Below are positions 1 through 8,654 of a stretch of DNA of 64,000 nucleotides, piece by piece (the stretch's first letter is position 1; every line of letters starts with the position of its first letter). The stretch spans positions 73,572-137,571 of the forward strand of contig NZ_KQ948747.1 in assembly GCF_001514195.1 (NCBI RefSeq), given 5' to 3'. A program made the translations under genes and the position numbers. Source of the stretch: Streptomyces griseorubiginosus (GTDB lineage Bacteria; Actinomycetota; Actinomycetes; Streptomycetales; Streptomycetaceae). The notes under the pieces were generated by a model, which saw only the letters and a program-made list of their open reading frames with translations, did no database searches and was not told where the DNA came from.

Positions 1-850
1 ACCGATCAGGAGTGGGAGTTCCTCGCTCCGCTGATACCGCGGGCTGTGACGGGCCGGCCGAGGGTGTCGGACCGGCAGGTCATCAACGAATGGTCTACAA
101 GATCCGGACCGGGATTTCCTGGCGTGACCTGCCGGAACGCTACGGCCCATGGCAGACCCTCTACACCCGCTTCCGTCGCTACGCCCTGGACGGTGTGTTC
201 ACGCGGGCTCTTCAGCAGATCCAAGCCGGTGCGGACGTGGTCGGCGACATCGACTGGCTCGTCCAGATCGACTCCACCATCGTCCGCGCCCACCAACACG
301 CAGCCGCCACCGGCCGAAAAGGGGGCACCATCGGCCGGACGAACCGGACGATCACGCCCTCGGCCGGTCCCGAGGTGGACTGACCACCACAATCCATCTC
401 GCCTGCGACGGCAAGGGACGCCCGCTCGCAGTCCTGGTGACACCGGGACAGCGCCACGACAGCATCTGCGAGCGCCCTCTTCTGGAGCGCATCCGCGTCC
501 CTCGCACCGGCCCAGGCCGACCCCGATGCAGGCCTGACCAGGTCATCGCCGACAAGGCCTACAGCTCCCGGGGCTTCCGCGCCTACCTGCGCAGACGCGG
601 CATCGGGCACACCATCCGGGAGAAGACCGACCAGCAGCGACACAGGCACAACCGCGGACGTCGTGGCGGGCGGCCACCGGCGTTCGACCGGCAGATCTAC
701 CGTCAACGCAACATCGTCGAGCGCTGCTTCAACCGGCTCAAGGGCTTCCGTGGAATCGCTACCCGATACGAGAAGACCGCCGCCTCCTATGAAGCGGCGG
801 TCACACTCGCCTCATTCCTGCTCTGGGCAAGATCCGCTCGAAGACGGACC
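1..850 (+). mobile_element. IS5-family insertion sequence copy 1, 5' end cut by window start, transposase frameshifted
   Basis: This is a DDE transposase of the IS5 family in the two-frame (orfA/orfB) arrangement. Frame one reads TDQEWEFLAPLIP from the window edge and shifts near position 90, where one G of an expected AACGGAATGG appears lost. It resumes as MVYKIRTGISWRDLPERYGPW with DSTIVRAHQH (catalytic Asp). A second, probably programmed, -1 shift lies at the AAAAGGGGG run (317-325), leading to GRSRGGLTT, IADKAYSS and RNIVERCFNRLK (catalytic Glu). The right terminal repeat is at 831-850, ending GAAGACGGACC, followed by CTAG. Frame B runs past the element end to a stop at 916. A near-identical inverted copy lies at 4810-5438. 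Confidence 0.85.
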
Positions 851-1012
851 CTAGTACTCCAGTCGCGCTTCTCCATTTCCCTGGTCAGCACGCCTGTTTC
901 GAGTCTAGTGAACTGACGCTGCATCAGGACGATGGTGGTTCGTGACTCACCCGATCGAGGTGCGTGCGGCGCTGGTAGTGGCAGTGGCGGGCGACGGCTT
1001 GATGGCGGCCCT

Positions 1013-2167
1013 TCAGGCACGCTTGTCTGCCGCTGTTCGTAGGGCGCGTAGCAAATGGTTGTGATCGGGATCGGCTTGGGCGGGATACAGGAAGCGGCGG
1101 CGCAGGAAGGCGTAGGACAGCTCGTTGCGTGGGTCGACGAGCGCCTGTTGGCCTCCTGCGCCGCTGTGTCCGAACGAGCTTGCAGCCAATGAGGGGTAGG
1201 TCTCGGAATAGGTGTGAAAGCCGACAGCCCAGGCTTTTTGGGATCGCAGCACTAGATCGAAGCCGTTGCTTTGGACTTGGGCGAATGCGGAGGCGGTGTC
1301 GGCGCTGAGGAGCGGTTGGTGACAGTCCACGGGGCTGGCCAGTGCGGAGTAGAGCTTGGCTAGGCCTCGGGCTGTGCCTACGCCTCCGAAAGAGGCTGTT
1401 CCTTTGGATCGGACGGCGGCGAGGTTGGGGAGTTCCCACACCTCGCGGTTACCAGGAGCGTGACGGTTGAACGCTACGCCGCTGAGGCTGTCCGGGGCGG
1501 CTGCTGTTGCGGCCAAACCGGCGAGTCGTTCGGGCGTATGGATCATCGGTTGCGCCGGAAGGTACCGGTGCTCCTGGTCTGCCGGCAGTCCCAGGTAGAG
1601 GTCGAGCCCGAGCGGGTCGCGGAGTTGCTCGTTGAAGAGCGTTTGCACGCTCGTTCCGGTGGCCCGTCGTACGACTTCGCCACTGAGGGCGGCTATCACC
1701 AGGGCGTGGTAACCGGAGGAGGTGCCGGGCCGCCAGAACGGGCGTTGCGCCGCGAGCCGCTCGGCGACGACCTGGTCGTCCGCGATGTCGTCCATGGTGA
1801 AGCCGTTGGTCGCGCCTACCAGCCCAGCCTGGTGCGAGACCAGCTCGCGCAGCGAGATGTCCTGCTTGTCCTTGACGGCAAACTCGGGCCAGTACCGACT
1901 GACCGGTGCGTCGAGGTCGAGGACGGCCTGCTGCACCAGCAGCGCCAGGACGATGTGGGTGATGCCCTTGCTCGCGGAGTAGATGCCCAGAAGGGAATCC
2001 GCCACGGTCTCGCTGCCTGTCCACAGGTCCACCACGGGCTGTCCGCGGTGGTACGCGGCCACCTGGGCGCACAGGTCGCCGCCCTCGCGGGTCACGATCG
2101 CGCGGAACTCTTCACGCACGGGCTCGAACCCGTCGGCGACGCTGCCGTGCACGGCAATCTCGGACAT
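1013..2167 (-). CDS. Serine beta-lactamase-like hydrolase/esterase (class C fold, EstB-like)
   Basis: A 384-aa serine hydrolase of the beta-lactamase/penicillin-binding-protein fold. The nucleophile motif SASK is at about residues 63-66, the second motif is YHAL near 153, and the third box is HSG (about residue 332) rather than KTG, which is typical of EstB-type esterases. No signal peptide is visible, so a cytoplasmic esterase or amidase acting on small esters or lactones is more likely than a resistance beta-lactamase. The ATG at 2167 is chosen because it follows a strong AAAGGAGGGG site; the frame stays open further upstream to 2248. It is divergent from a TetR-type gene at 2318 across a 150-bp gap holding a palindrome. 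Substrate is unknown. Confidence 0.85.
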   Translation of the reverse strand: MSEIAVHGSVADGFEPVREEFRAIVTREGGDLCAQVAAYHRGQPVVDLWTGSETVADSLLGIYSASKGITHIVLALLVQQAVLDLDAPVSRYWPEFAVKDKQDISLRELVSHQAGLVGATNGFTMDDIADDQVVAERLAAQRPFWRPGTSSGYHALVIAALSGEVVRRATGTSVQTLFNEQLRDPLGLDLYLGLPADQEHRYLPAQPMIHTPERLAGLAATAAAPDSLSGVAFNRHAPGNREVWELPNLAAVRSKGTASFGGVGTARGLAKLYSALASPVDCHQPLLSADTASAFAQVQSNGFDLVLRSQKAWAVGFHTYSETYPSLAASSFGHSGAGGQQALVDPRNELSYAFLRRRFLYPAQADPDHNHLLRALRTAADKRA

Positions 2168-2231
2168 ATCCCCTCCTTTGCATGCGGTAGACGCCTCATT
2201 GGGAGACGCAGGCTCCACGCTACCTTCTTTA

Positions 2232-2246
2232 GTGGCCACTGGCCAC
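2232..2246. promoter_or_regulatory. Candidate TetR operator between hydrolase and regulator
   Basis: A perfect inverted repeat GTGGCC-ACT-GGCCAC lies in the divergent intergenic region, 65 bp upstream of the hydrolase start and 71 bp upstream of the TetR gene. Position and symmetry fit an operator for the adjacent regulator. Binding is inferred. Confidence 0.5.
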
Positions 2247-2317
2247 AAAAGTCGACGCGGTGCGCTGCACGGCGGGCGGCGCCCTCAGCCGACCCGAGGC
2301 CCGGTACCGTCAAGGCC

Positions 2318-2896
2318 ATGAAGGAAGTCGCCGACACGCCCCGCCGGCCGGGCCGACCGGCACAGATCAGCCGCGAGCAGATCGTGGAAGCCGTGGCCAC
2401 GTTCGATAACATCGACACGATCACGATGCGCCAGCTGGCGGAACGGCTGGAAGTTCGCCACGGCGCGCTCTACCGCTGGGTGAAAAGTCGCGACGAACTG
2501 TTCGATCTCATCAGCGAAGTGGTCGTCGACCGAGTGCTAAGCGCAGTCGAGCTTGACTCGTCAGGCTGGCGCGCACAGCTTCGGCAGCTGGCGCTGCTGA
2601 TCCGTGAGCACTTCCTGGCCTTGCCCGGCTACGCCTCGCACCTTTCACGGCCGCACGTGCACAACACGCACTCGGTGGACCGGCTTCGCCGCGCATGCAT
2701 CGATGTGTTCATCAAAGGCGGCATTTCGCATCAGCACGCAGAGCAAAGCTGGCTCATCTTCATCACGTCCATGATCAGCTGGCTCGCGGTCGAGGAGCAG
2801 CCGGTGACGATCGGCCATGTCACGCCACGTTTCGACCTCTTCCTGGGCGTCCTCCTGCGGGGGTTGCCGACACAGGACAGCGACGTGGCGGCCTAG
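2318..2896 (+). CDS. TetR/AcrR-family transcriptional regulator
   Basis: A 192-aa predicted repressor. The N-terminal helix-turn-helix reads TMRQLAERLEVRHGALYRWV (about residues 40-59) after an ISREQIVEAV helix, the standard TetR DNA-binding layout. The ligand domain is divergent. A trailing Val/Leu-rich dimerisation region follows. The start ATG (2318) is the first one consistent with the family length; the frame is open upstream only as a shadow of the hydrolase. It is divergent from the serine hydrolase at 2167 and presumably controls it through the palindrome at 2232-2246. The gene is followed by an IS3 remnant. Confidence 0.85.
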   Translation: MKEVADTPRRPGRPAQISREQIVEAVATFDNIDTITMRQLAERLEVRHGALYRWVKSRDELFDLISEVVVDRVLSAVELDSSGWRAQLRQLALLIREHFLALPGYASHLSRPHVHNTHSVDRLRRACIDVFIKGGISHQHAEQSWLIFITSMISWLAVEEQPVTIGHVTPRFDLFLGVLLRGLPTQDSDVAA

Positions 2897-3025
2897 CCGC
2901 AATGCCGTGACTCTGTTGGTGATCTTGGCAGGGTGGTGACGGTCGTTGCTGTTGAGCTGCACCCCGTTTCGTGGAGTCCCTGAAGCCAGGCTTATGAATC
3001 CTGGTCCGAAGGAGAACCACGAGCT

Positions 3026-3840
3026 GTGCCAGCACCACGTAAGTAGCCGGACGAGTTCCGCGATCGGGCCGTCCGCGAGGTCCGCACCACCGGCCGCCCG
3101 GTCGCGCATGTCGCCCGGGACCTCGGCATCCACAAAGAAGCCCTGCGGCAGTGGGTGTGCCAGGCCGAGGCCGACACCGGCGAACGCGACGACCGGCTGA
3201 CCACCGGCGAACGCGACGAGCTGAGGCAACTCCGCAAAGAAAACGCAGAGCAAGTGATCGACCACCTGCGCGAGCGCGGTCTCGGGGTCGATCCCGTCTG
3301 CCGGGTGCTGGACCTGTCGCCGTCGACGTACTTCGCCCGCAAGAAGCGTCCGAAGCCCGCCCGCCGGCTCCGCGACGAGCAGCTCATGCCTCTGATCGAG
3401 GAGATCCACGCGGAGTCCGGGGCCACCTATGGGGCCCGGCCGATCACCCGCGCGCTGCGGCGCAAGGGCATCGACGTGGCCCGGTGCACCATCGAGCGGC
3501 CGATGCGCGAGCTGGGCATTGAGGGCGTCATCCGCGGTCAGCGGCGCCGCACCACGATGCCCGAGCCGTCGGCGCCCCGCCCGCCGGACCTGGTCGACCG
3601 CAATTTCACCGCCTCGCGCCCGGACCAGTTGTGGGTGGCGGACATGACGTATGTCCGCACATGGTCGGGCTGGGCGTACGTGGCGTTCGTCCTGGACGTG
3701 TACTCGCGGATGATCGTCGGCTGGCAGGTCGCGGATCACATGCGGACCGAACTCCCGCTGGACGTCTTGGAGATGGTCCTGTGGAGACGGAGGATCAAGA
3801 AGGACTCCGGGCTGATTCACCACAGCGACCGCGGATCGCG
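3026..3840 (+). pseudogene. IS3-family transposase remnant, orfA-orfB fused by deletion and 3' truncated
   Basis: A GTG start (3026) begins VPAPRK and is followed by an in-frame TAG (3044) where the family has Tyr, then PDEFRDRAVREVR, an OrfA helix-turn-helix. The frame passes directly from the OrfA leucine zipper (LRKENAE) into OrfB (VIDHLRERGLGVDPVCRVL), so the linker and zipper end are deleted. The rve integrase core follows: DQLWVADMTYV (first Asp), FVLDVYSRMIVGW (second Asp) and LIHHSDRGS. It stops dead at about 3840 where the IS30 element begins, so the catalytic Glu region is missing. Not functional. Confidence 0.85.
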
Positions 3841-4809
3841 AGGTGGATTCAACTGGTCGTCGCAACACCCTGATCTCGGAGGTATGTGGCGTGGCCACGG
3901 CGGACTGGAGTTTGAGGACCAGCGATGTTCCGGAGGGGCGGCGTCGGCAGTGGCGCGCTGACCGTGCGTTGCGGCCGGCGATGCGTTCGCCGGGGCGGGC
4001 TGATCCGTCTCGGGTCGTGCAGTGCCAGTTCTGGCGACTGATCGCCACGGGGGTCACGACGGCCGAGGCGTCGCTGGCGGTCGGCGTGTCGTGGCCGGTG
4101 GGCGCGAGGTGGTTTCGTCACGCTGGCGGCATGCCTCCGATCTCGTTGGCCGAACCCTTGGGCCGGTACCTCACGTTCGAGGAGCGCGAGGAGATCGCGA
4201 TTCTCAGGGCGATGAGCAAGGGTGTGCGCGAGATCGCCCACGCCCTGGAGCGCGACCCCGGGACAATCTCTCGAGAACTGCGCCGCAACACCGCCACGCG
4301 CGGCGGCAAGCCGGAGTACCGCGCGACGGTCGCCCAGTGGAAGGCTCAGCAGGCGGCCTAGCGCCCGAAGAGCGCGAAGCTTCTGGGCAACGACCGGTTG
4401 CGTGAGTACGTTCAGGAGAGGTTGGCGGGGAACGTTCACCGGCCTGACGGGACGGTCGCCGCAGGACCGCGGACGCCTCCGTGGAAAGGGCTGAACAAGC
4501 CGCACCGGCAAGACAGGCGGTGGGCGACAGCATGGAGCCCGGAACAGATCTCGCATCGGTTGAAGGCCGATTTCCCCGAGGATGAGTCCATGCGCATCAG
4601 CCACGAGGCGATCTACCAGTCGCTGTTCATCAAGGGCCGTGGTGCGCTCAAGCGTGAGCTGGTCGCCTGCCTGCGCACCGGGCGGGCGCTTCGAGAGACT
4701 CGGTCGAGGTCACGGAAGAAGCCGCAAGGGCATGTCACCGCGGATGTCGTCCTCAGTGAACGTCCTGCAGAGGCCGCAGACCGCGCGGTCCTGGGGCATT
4801 GGGAAGGCG
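3841..4809 (+). pseudogene. IS30-family transposase with nonsense codon, 3' truncated
   Basis: The transposase begins at GTG 3891 after CGGAGG. It carries the N-terminal HTH segment and the IS30 signature LTFEEREEIAILRAMSKGVREIAHAL with DPGTISRELRRN. An in-frame TAG at 4359-4361 replaces a probable GAG; the same frame continues REYVQERLAG, WSPEQISHRL, ISHEAIYQSLF and ends at VLGHWEG, the start of the DDE core. The remainder is lost where the minus-strand IS5 copy begins (about 4810). Its left end is inserted in the IS3 remnant at about 3841. The product would be inactive. Confidence 0.85.
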
Positions 4810-5438
4810 GAGCTGTAGGCCTTGTCGGCGATGACCTGGTCAGGTCTGCAGCGGGGTCGGCCTGGGCCGGTGCGAGGGACGCGGATGCGCTCCAGAAGAG
4901 GGCGCGCGCAGATGCTGTCGTGGCGCTGTCCCGGTGTCACCAGGACTGCGAGCGGGCGCCCCTTGCCGTCGCAGGCGAGATGGATTGTGGTGGTCAGTCC
5001 ACCTCGGGACCGGCCAAGGGCGTGATCGTCCGGTTCGTCCGGCCGATGGTGCCCCCTTTTCGGCCGGTGGCGGCTGCGTGTTGGTGGGCGCGGACGATGG
5101 TGGAGTCGATCTGGACGAGCCAGTCGATGTCGCCGACCGCGTCCGCACCGGCTTGGATCTGCTGAAGAGCCCGCGTGAACACGCCGTCCAGGGCGTAACG
5201 GCGGAAGCGGGTGTAGAGGGTCTGCCATGGGCCGTAGCGTTCCGGCAGGTCACGCCAGGAAATCCCGGTCCGGATCTTGTAGACCATTCGTTGATGACCT
5301 GCCGGTCCGACACCCTCGGCCGGCCCGTCACAGCCCGCGGTATCAGCGGAGCGAGGAACTCCCACTCCTGATCGGTGAATTCATGACGACGTATCACCCC
5401 ACCATGATCCACCACCCAATGATCTTTGAAGACGGACC
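4810..5438 (-). mobile_element. IS5-family insertion sequence copy 2, inverted and 3' truncated
   Basis: Nearly identical to the element at 1-850 but on the opposite strand. The left end is intact (terminal repeat GGTCCGTCTTC, 5438 inward, flanked by CTAG at 5439-5442). The 3' part stops after IADKAYSS at about 4810-4814, abutting the broken IS30 gene, so the Glu-containing third of the transposase is absent. The same one-base frameshift after RQVIN is present as in copy 1. A visible difference is Ala for Val in the GADAVGDIDW region. This copy is inserted in an older IS5-type transposase fragment (5443-5625). Confidence 0.85.
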
Positions 5439-5442
5439 CTAG

Positions 5443-5625
5443 TACACCCTGACCGGCGGCAATCGCAACGACGTCACCCAGCTGATCCCTCCTCTCCAGG
5501 CCGTGCCGCCGGTGCGGGGCAAACGCGGCCGACCCCGGCGCCGCCCGGACGTGGTTCTGCGCGACCGCGGCTACGACCACGACAAGCACCGCCGCCTGGT
5601 CTGGGACCTCCGTGCGCGCAGGTGA
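5443..5625 (+). pseudogene. IS5-family transposase internal fragment (different subgroup)
   Basis: About 55 codons reading LTGGNRNDVTQLIPPLQ, RGRPRRRPDVVL and RGYDHDKHRRLVW, the region around the second catalytic Asp in another IS5 subgroup. The expected Asp of the ADRGYDHD motif is an Arg (LRDRGYDHD). The 5' part is lost at the CTAG junction with IS5 copy 2; the 3' part is lost by 5625. Confidence 0.75.
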
Positions 5626-5639
5626 ACTGACCTTTCCAG

Positions 5640-6010
5640 GGCCCCTTTTGAGGCAGCGGAGGTACTGGTGGCGGATTGGTCGGAGCGCCGACGCCGTGCT
5701 GGTGGGCCCGGATGGAGGTGGAGTCGACGTTGATGTTCCAGTCGATATCACCGGCTGCGTCCGTGATCGCCTGGGCGTGCTGGAGCAGCCGCTCCCAGGT
5801 GCCGTCGGCAGACCACCGGCTGTGGCGTTTGTGAATGGTCTGCCACGGGCCGAAGCGAGCGGGCAGCTGACGCCACTGACAGCCGGTACTCAACCGGTGG
5901 ATGATTCCGTTGATCACCTGTCGGTGGTCCCGCCAGCGGCCGCAGCTGTTGTTGCTCTTGGGCAGCAGAGGCTCCAGCACTGCCCACTCGTCATCGGTGA
6001 GATCCCCCTG
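5640..6010 (-). pseudogene. IS5-family transposase N-terminal fragment
   Basis: Minus-strand reading DLTDDEWAVLEPLLPKSN, DHRQVINGIIHRLSTG, WRQLPARFGPWQTIHKRH and DWNINVDSTSIRAHQH (first catalytic Asp) is the N-terminal half of an IS5-type transposase. It ends near 5640 at a PPLPQKGPWKG run, where the C-terminal half is missing. It meets the opposite-strand IS5 fragment at 5443-5625. Confidence 0.75.
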
Positions 6011-6034
6011 CTGAGCACGCCACTGCCTCCTCTT

Positions 6035-6892
6035 TCAGGCGGCGTTCGTGTCCGCGAGTTGGTCGGCGATGCTGCGGGGCTCTCGGCCCAGGAGCTCGGC
6101 GAGCAGCGGATCGACGCCCGCGAAGCGGCCCTGTCGGGCGGCCTGGAAGGTGGTGAGCGTCATCCGCGCCATCGCCTCCGGAGTACCGGCGGCGACCTGG
6201 TCCGCGATCCATGCCGCGTCGTCCAGCGTCACGCGCGTGACCTCACGGCCACTGGCCTTCGATGCCATCGCGGCGACGTCGTCGAACGTGACGGCCTGGC
6301 GGGCGGTGAGCGTGACCGGGCCGTCGAAGGTGCGGTCGCCGACCAGGATGACTGCTGCCGCTTCGGCGGCATCGGCGCGGTCGGTCCAGGAGACCGGACC
6401 GTCGGCCGGGGCGGTGATGGTGCCGGTCTGCCGCCAGGGACCGAGGAGCCAGGCGAGGCTGTGGGCGTAGAAGCCGTTGCGCAACGCGGTCCAGGCGACG
6501 CCTGAGTCGGCCAGAAGCTGTTCGGTGGCGGCGTGGTCGCGGGCCGGGTGGAAGGGGCTGTCGGCGCCGGCGCCCTGATGGCTGGTGTAGAGGATGCGCC
6601 CGGCACCGGCGGCGACGGCGGCCTCGATGCCGACGCGGTGCAGCGCGACGGCGTCGGCGTGCGGGTCGTTGGAGGAGACGAGCAGGACCTGCTCGGCACC
6701 CTCGAAGGAGTGCCGCAGCGCGGCCGGGTCTTCGTAGGAGCCTTGCCGTACCCGCACGCCGCGGTCGGCGAAGTGCTGTGCCTTGGCGACATCGCGGACG
6801 CTGACGCCGATCTGCTCAGGGGGCAGGCGCTTGAGAAGGTGTTCGACGGTGGCGCCGTTGAGGGCGCCGGTGGCTCCGGTGACGATGATCAT
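6035..6892 (-). CDS. NAD(P)H-binding oxidoreductase (NmrA/QOR2-like atypical SDR)
   Basis: A 285-aa cytoplasmic protein with the N-terminal nucleotide-binding glycine motif VTGATGALNG (residues 4-13). It resembles the NmrA-like/quinone oxidoreductase 2 branch of atypical SDRs, with YTSHQGAGADSPF and a helical C-terminal cap. Such enzymes reduce quinones or act as redox sensors with NAD(P)H; substrate here is unknown. The ATG at 6892 is preceded by GGAAAGGAAG. A TetR gene lies just upstream on the same strand (end 6942, 49-bp gap), so the two are probably co-transcribed and autoregulated through the operator at 7576-7608. Confidence 0.85.
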   Translation of the reverse strand: MIIVTGATGALNGATVEHLLKRLPPEQIGVSVRDVAKAQHFADRGVRVRQGSYEDPAALRHSFEGAEQVLLVSSNDPHADAVALHRVGIEAAVAAGAGRILYTSHQGAGADSPFHPARDHAATEQLLADSGVAWTALRNGFYAHSLAWLLGPWRQTGTITAPADGPVSWTDRADAAEAAAVILVGDRTFDGPVTLTARQAVTFDDVAAMASKASGREVTRVTLDDAAWIADQVAAGTPEAMARMTLTTFQAARQGRFAGVDPLLAELLGREPRSIADQLADTNAA

Positions 6893-6941
6893 AAGGGTCT
6901 TCCTTTCCTTTCCGCGGTGCGCTGAGGCAGGCAGGGTGGTG

Positions 6942-7565
6942 TCAGGAGCTGCGCAGGAGCGGCAGGAGGATGTCGTCGACGAGGTGCTCGATGAACGCCT
7001 CGTCGCACGGCTCGCCCGCGACCACGATGCGGTGGACGATCACGGCCGGGGCGACCTCGGCAAAGAGTTCAGCCGCCCGAGGCGTCAGCTGGTCTCCGTC
7101 CCGGACCGCCTTCCGCAGGAGTGCGTCGGTCATCGCGGCCTCGTCGCGACGCAGAATGCGGCGCATCTCCTCCGCCAGGCGCGCGTCGCTGCGCATCCCG
7201 GCGAACAGTGCCCCCAGCAGGCCGATCTCCTGCTCGGCGATCTGCCGCCCCAGCCAGGTGACCAGCCTGAGGAGCTCTCCTCGCAGGTCACCCGCGGCAG
7301 GCTCGGGAGGTGTGGCGTGCGAGCGATGCTCGACCGCGGCCGCGACCAGTGCTGCCTTATCGCGGTAGCGACGGTAGATCGTCGTCTTTGCAGCCCCAGA
7401 ACGGTTCGCAACCGCCTCCATGGACAGCTGCTCGTAGCCCACCTCGGTCAGCAGCGCCAGAGTGGCATCAAGAATGGCCATGTCACGACTGGTATCGCGC
7501 GGCCGTCCAGTGACGGGCGGCCGAACCGTGCCGCCACTGCCCGAGCCACTCGATGCGCTGACCAC
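6942..7565 (-). CDS. TetR/AcrR-family transcriptional regulator
   Basis: With a GTG start at 7565 the protein is 207 aa. A short Ser/Gly-rich leader precedes the HTH (LSMEAVANRSGAAKTTIYRRYRDK in two halves, about residues 48-71), followed by a C-terminal domain with EQEIGLLGALFAGMRSD. The frame is open to 7661, but that would place a 33-bp perfect palindrome inside the coding sequence, so the later start is preferred. It lies upstream of the NAD(P)H oxidoreductase on the same strand and likely represses both genes. Confidence 0.8.
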   Translation of the reverse strand: MVSASSGSGSGGTVRPPVTGRPRDTSRDMAILDATLALLTEVGYEQLSMEAVANRSGAAKTTIYRRYRDKAALVAAAVEHRSHATPPEPAAGDLRGELLRLVTWLGRQIAEQEIGLLGALFAGMRSDARLAEEMRRILRRDEAAMTDALLRKAVRDGDQLTPRAAELFAEVAPAVIVHRIVVAGEPCDEAFIEHLVDDILLPLLRSS

Positions 7566-7575
7566 GTCTACACCT

Positions 7576-7608
7576 ACTTTCGATACGCTACGGTTGCGTA
7601 TCGAAAGT
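7576..7608. promoter_or_regulatory. Perfect 13-bp-arm palindrome, TetR operator candidate
   Basis: ACTTTCGATACGC (7576-7588), a 7-bp spacer, and GCGTATCGAAAGT (7596-7608) form a perfect inverted repeat ending 11 bp upstream of the chosen TetR start. The length and the GATACG/CGTATC core are typical of TetR-family operators. It would block transcription of the TetR-oxidoreductase pair. Confidence 0.75.
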
Positions 7609-7648
7609 AACCCAGAATACAGAGCTCTGGCAACTCGGGCTCGGTAAA

Positions 7649-8060
7649 GGCTGTCCCGCAATGATCAACTAGCTCAACATGGCTGGCACCGAGGTTGCCC
7701 ACCTTGGGCGGGTCTATCCGGCGAGCGCGAGGTTGTGCAGGCGGGCTATGCCAAGAATGGCCTGATGAACGCCGTCGCCCTTCAACCGGCAGTCTCGGAG
7801 GATCTTTCAGCTCTTCATGCGGGCGAAGGCGTGCTCGACGCGGGCACGACCCTTGCGGTGTGAGCGATTGTGCTCCTCTTTCCAGACTGAGAGTTCAACC
7901 TGGCCTGGTTCACAGCGGTGCGGGATCACCAGGCCAGTGCCGCGGTAGCCACCGTCAGCAATCACCAAGGTGTTGCCGACGAGAGCCTTCGCTCTGGACA
8001 ACTCCCATGCTCTGCAGTCGTTGCGGTTGCCGGGCAGAGGCCGGCCAACCGCGACGATCA
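7649..8060 (-). pseudogene. IS5-type transposase C-terminal fragment with nonsense mutation
   Basis: Minus-strand reading VGRPLPGNRNDCRAWELS, IADGGYRGTG and RARVEHAFARMKS is the C-terminal part of an IS5-group transposase (catalytic Glu in VEHAFARMK). A TGA replaces the expected Trp codon after MKS, and the frame continues KILRDCRLKGDGVHQAIL to a stop at 7714. A terminal-repeat-like GGCTGTCCCGCAATG sits at 7649-7663. The 5' two thirds are missing at the junction with an IS1380 scrap near 8060. Confidence 0.75.
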
Positions 8061-8490
8061 TCGTACCGACTCCGGCGGTGGCACCCATGACTTCGTGGCC
8101 TGGCTCTCGGCCCGCGGCCGGTGGCTGTCGTACTCGGTCGGCATAACCATCACCGACGCCATCCACCAGGCCGTCCTGAAGGTCCCCGCGTCCGCGTGGA
8201 CACCGGCCGTCGAGCCGGACGGCGAGGTCCGCGACGGTGCCTGGGTGGCCGAACTCGACGCCGGCAGCGACTGCCTGAAGGGCTGGCCCAAGGGGATACG
8301 GCTGATCGTCCGCAAGGAACGCCCGTACCCCGGAGCCCAGTTGCGCTTCACCGACGCCGACGAGCTGCGTTTGACCTGCTTCGCCACCAACACCACCGGC
8401 CAGAAGATCGCCCGGCTGGAGCTGCGACACCGCCAGCGGGCCCGCGCCGAGGACCGCATCCGCGCCGCCCGCTCAACCGGCCTGCGGGAA
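8060..8490 (+). pseudogene. IS1380-family transposase internal fragment
   Basis: About 140 codons matching the middle of IS1380 transposases: TDSGGGTHDFVAWLS, SVGITITDAIHQAVL, DGAWVAEL, WPKGIRLIVRKERPYPGAQL, RARAEDRIRAARSTGLR. Similarity ends at TGLR (about 8484), although the frame stays open to a stop at 8544. Both ends of the gene are missing. No gene is seen between 8545 and 8654. Confidence 0.75.
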
Positions 8491-8654
8491 GTCATGCCGG
8501 ACCCGAAGGCCGGAGGCCCCATTGCGGAGCCACGAAAAAGGTAACGGGGGGCTGTTGCTGGTCGCCCGGTTCACCCTGCGTTGCGGCAGCGGGCATGCCG
8601 GCGAGGGCGAGACGATTTGAGCGGAGATCGGCCTGATCGAGAAGGGCTGAGGGC

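Noticed and set aside
1013..2167. Beta-lactamase antibiotic-resistance gene
   Set aside because: No signal peptide and HSG instead of KTG in the third box; this fits an EstB-like esterase better.
2645..4057. 470-codon minus-strand frame opposite the IS3/IS30 remnants
   Set aside because: Shadow frame without recognised protein motifs; the plus strand carries clear transposase text.
1..5438. Composite transposon carrying the beta-lactamase-like gene between two inverted IS5 copies
   Set aside because: Both transposases are frameshifted, copy 2 lacks its right end, and the left end of copy 1 is outside the window; a mobile unit cannot be supported.
4840..5751. 303-codon minus-strand frame across the IS5 copy
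   Set aside because: Artificial join of two different transposase fragments in the wrong frame.
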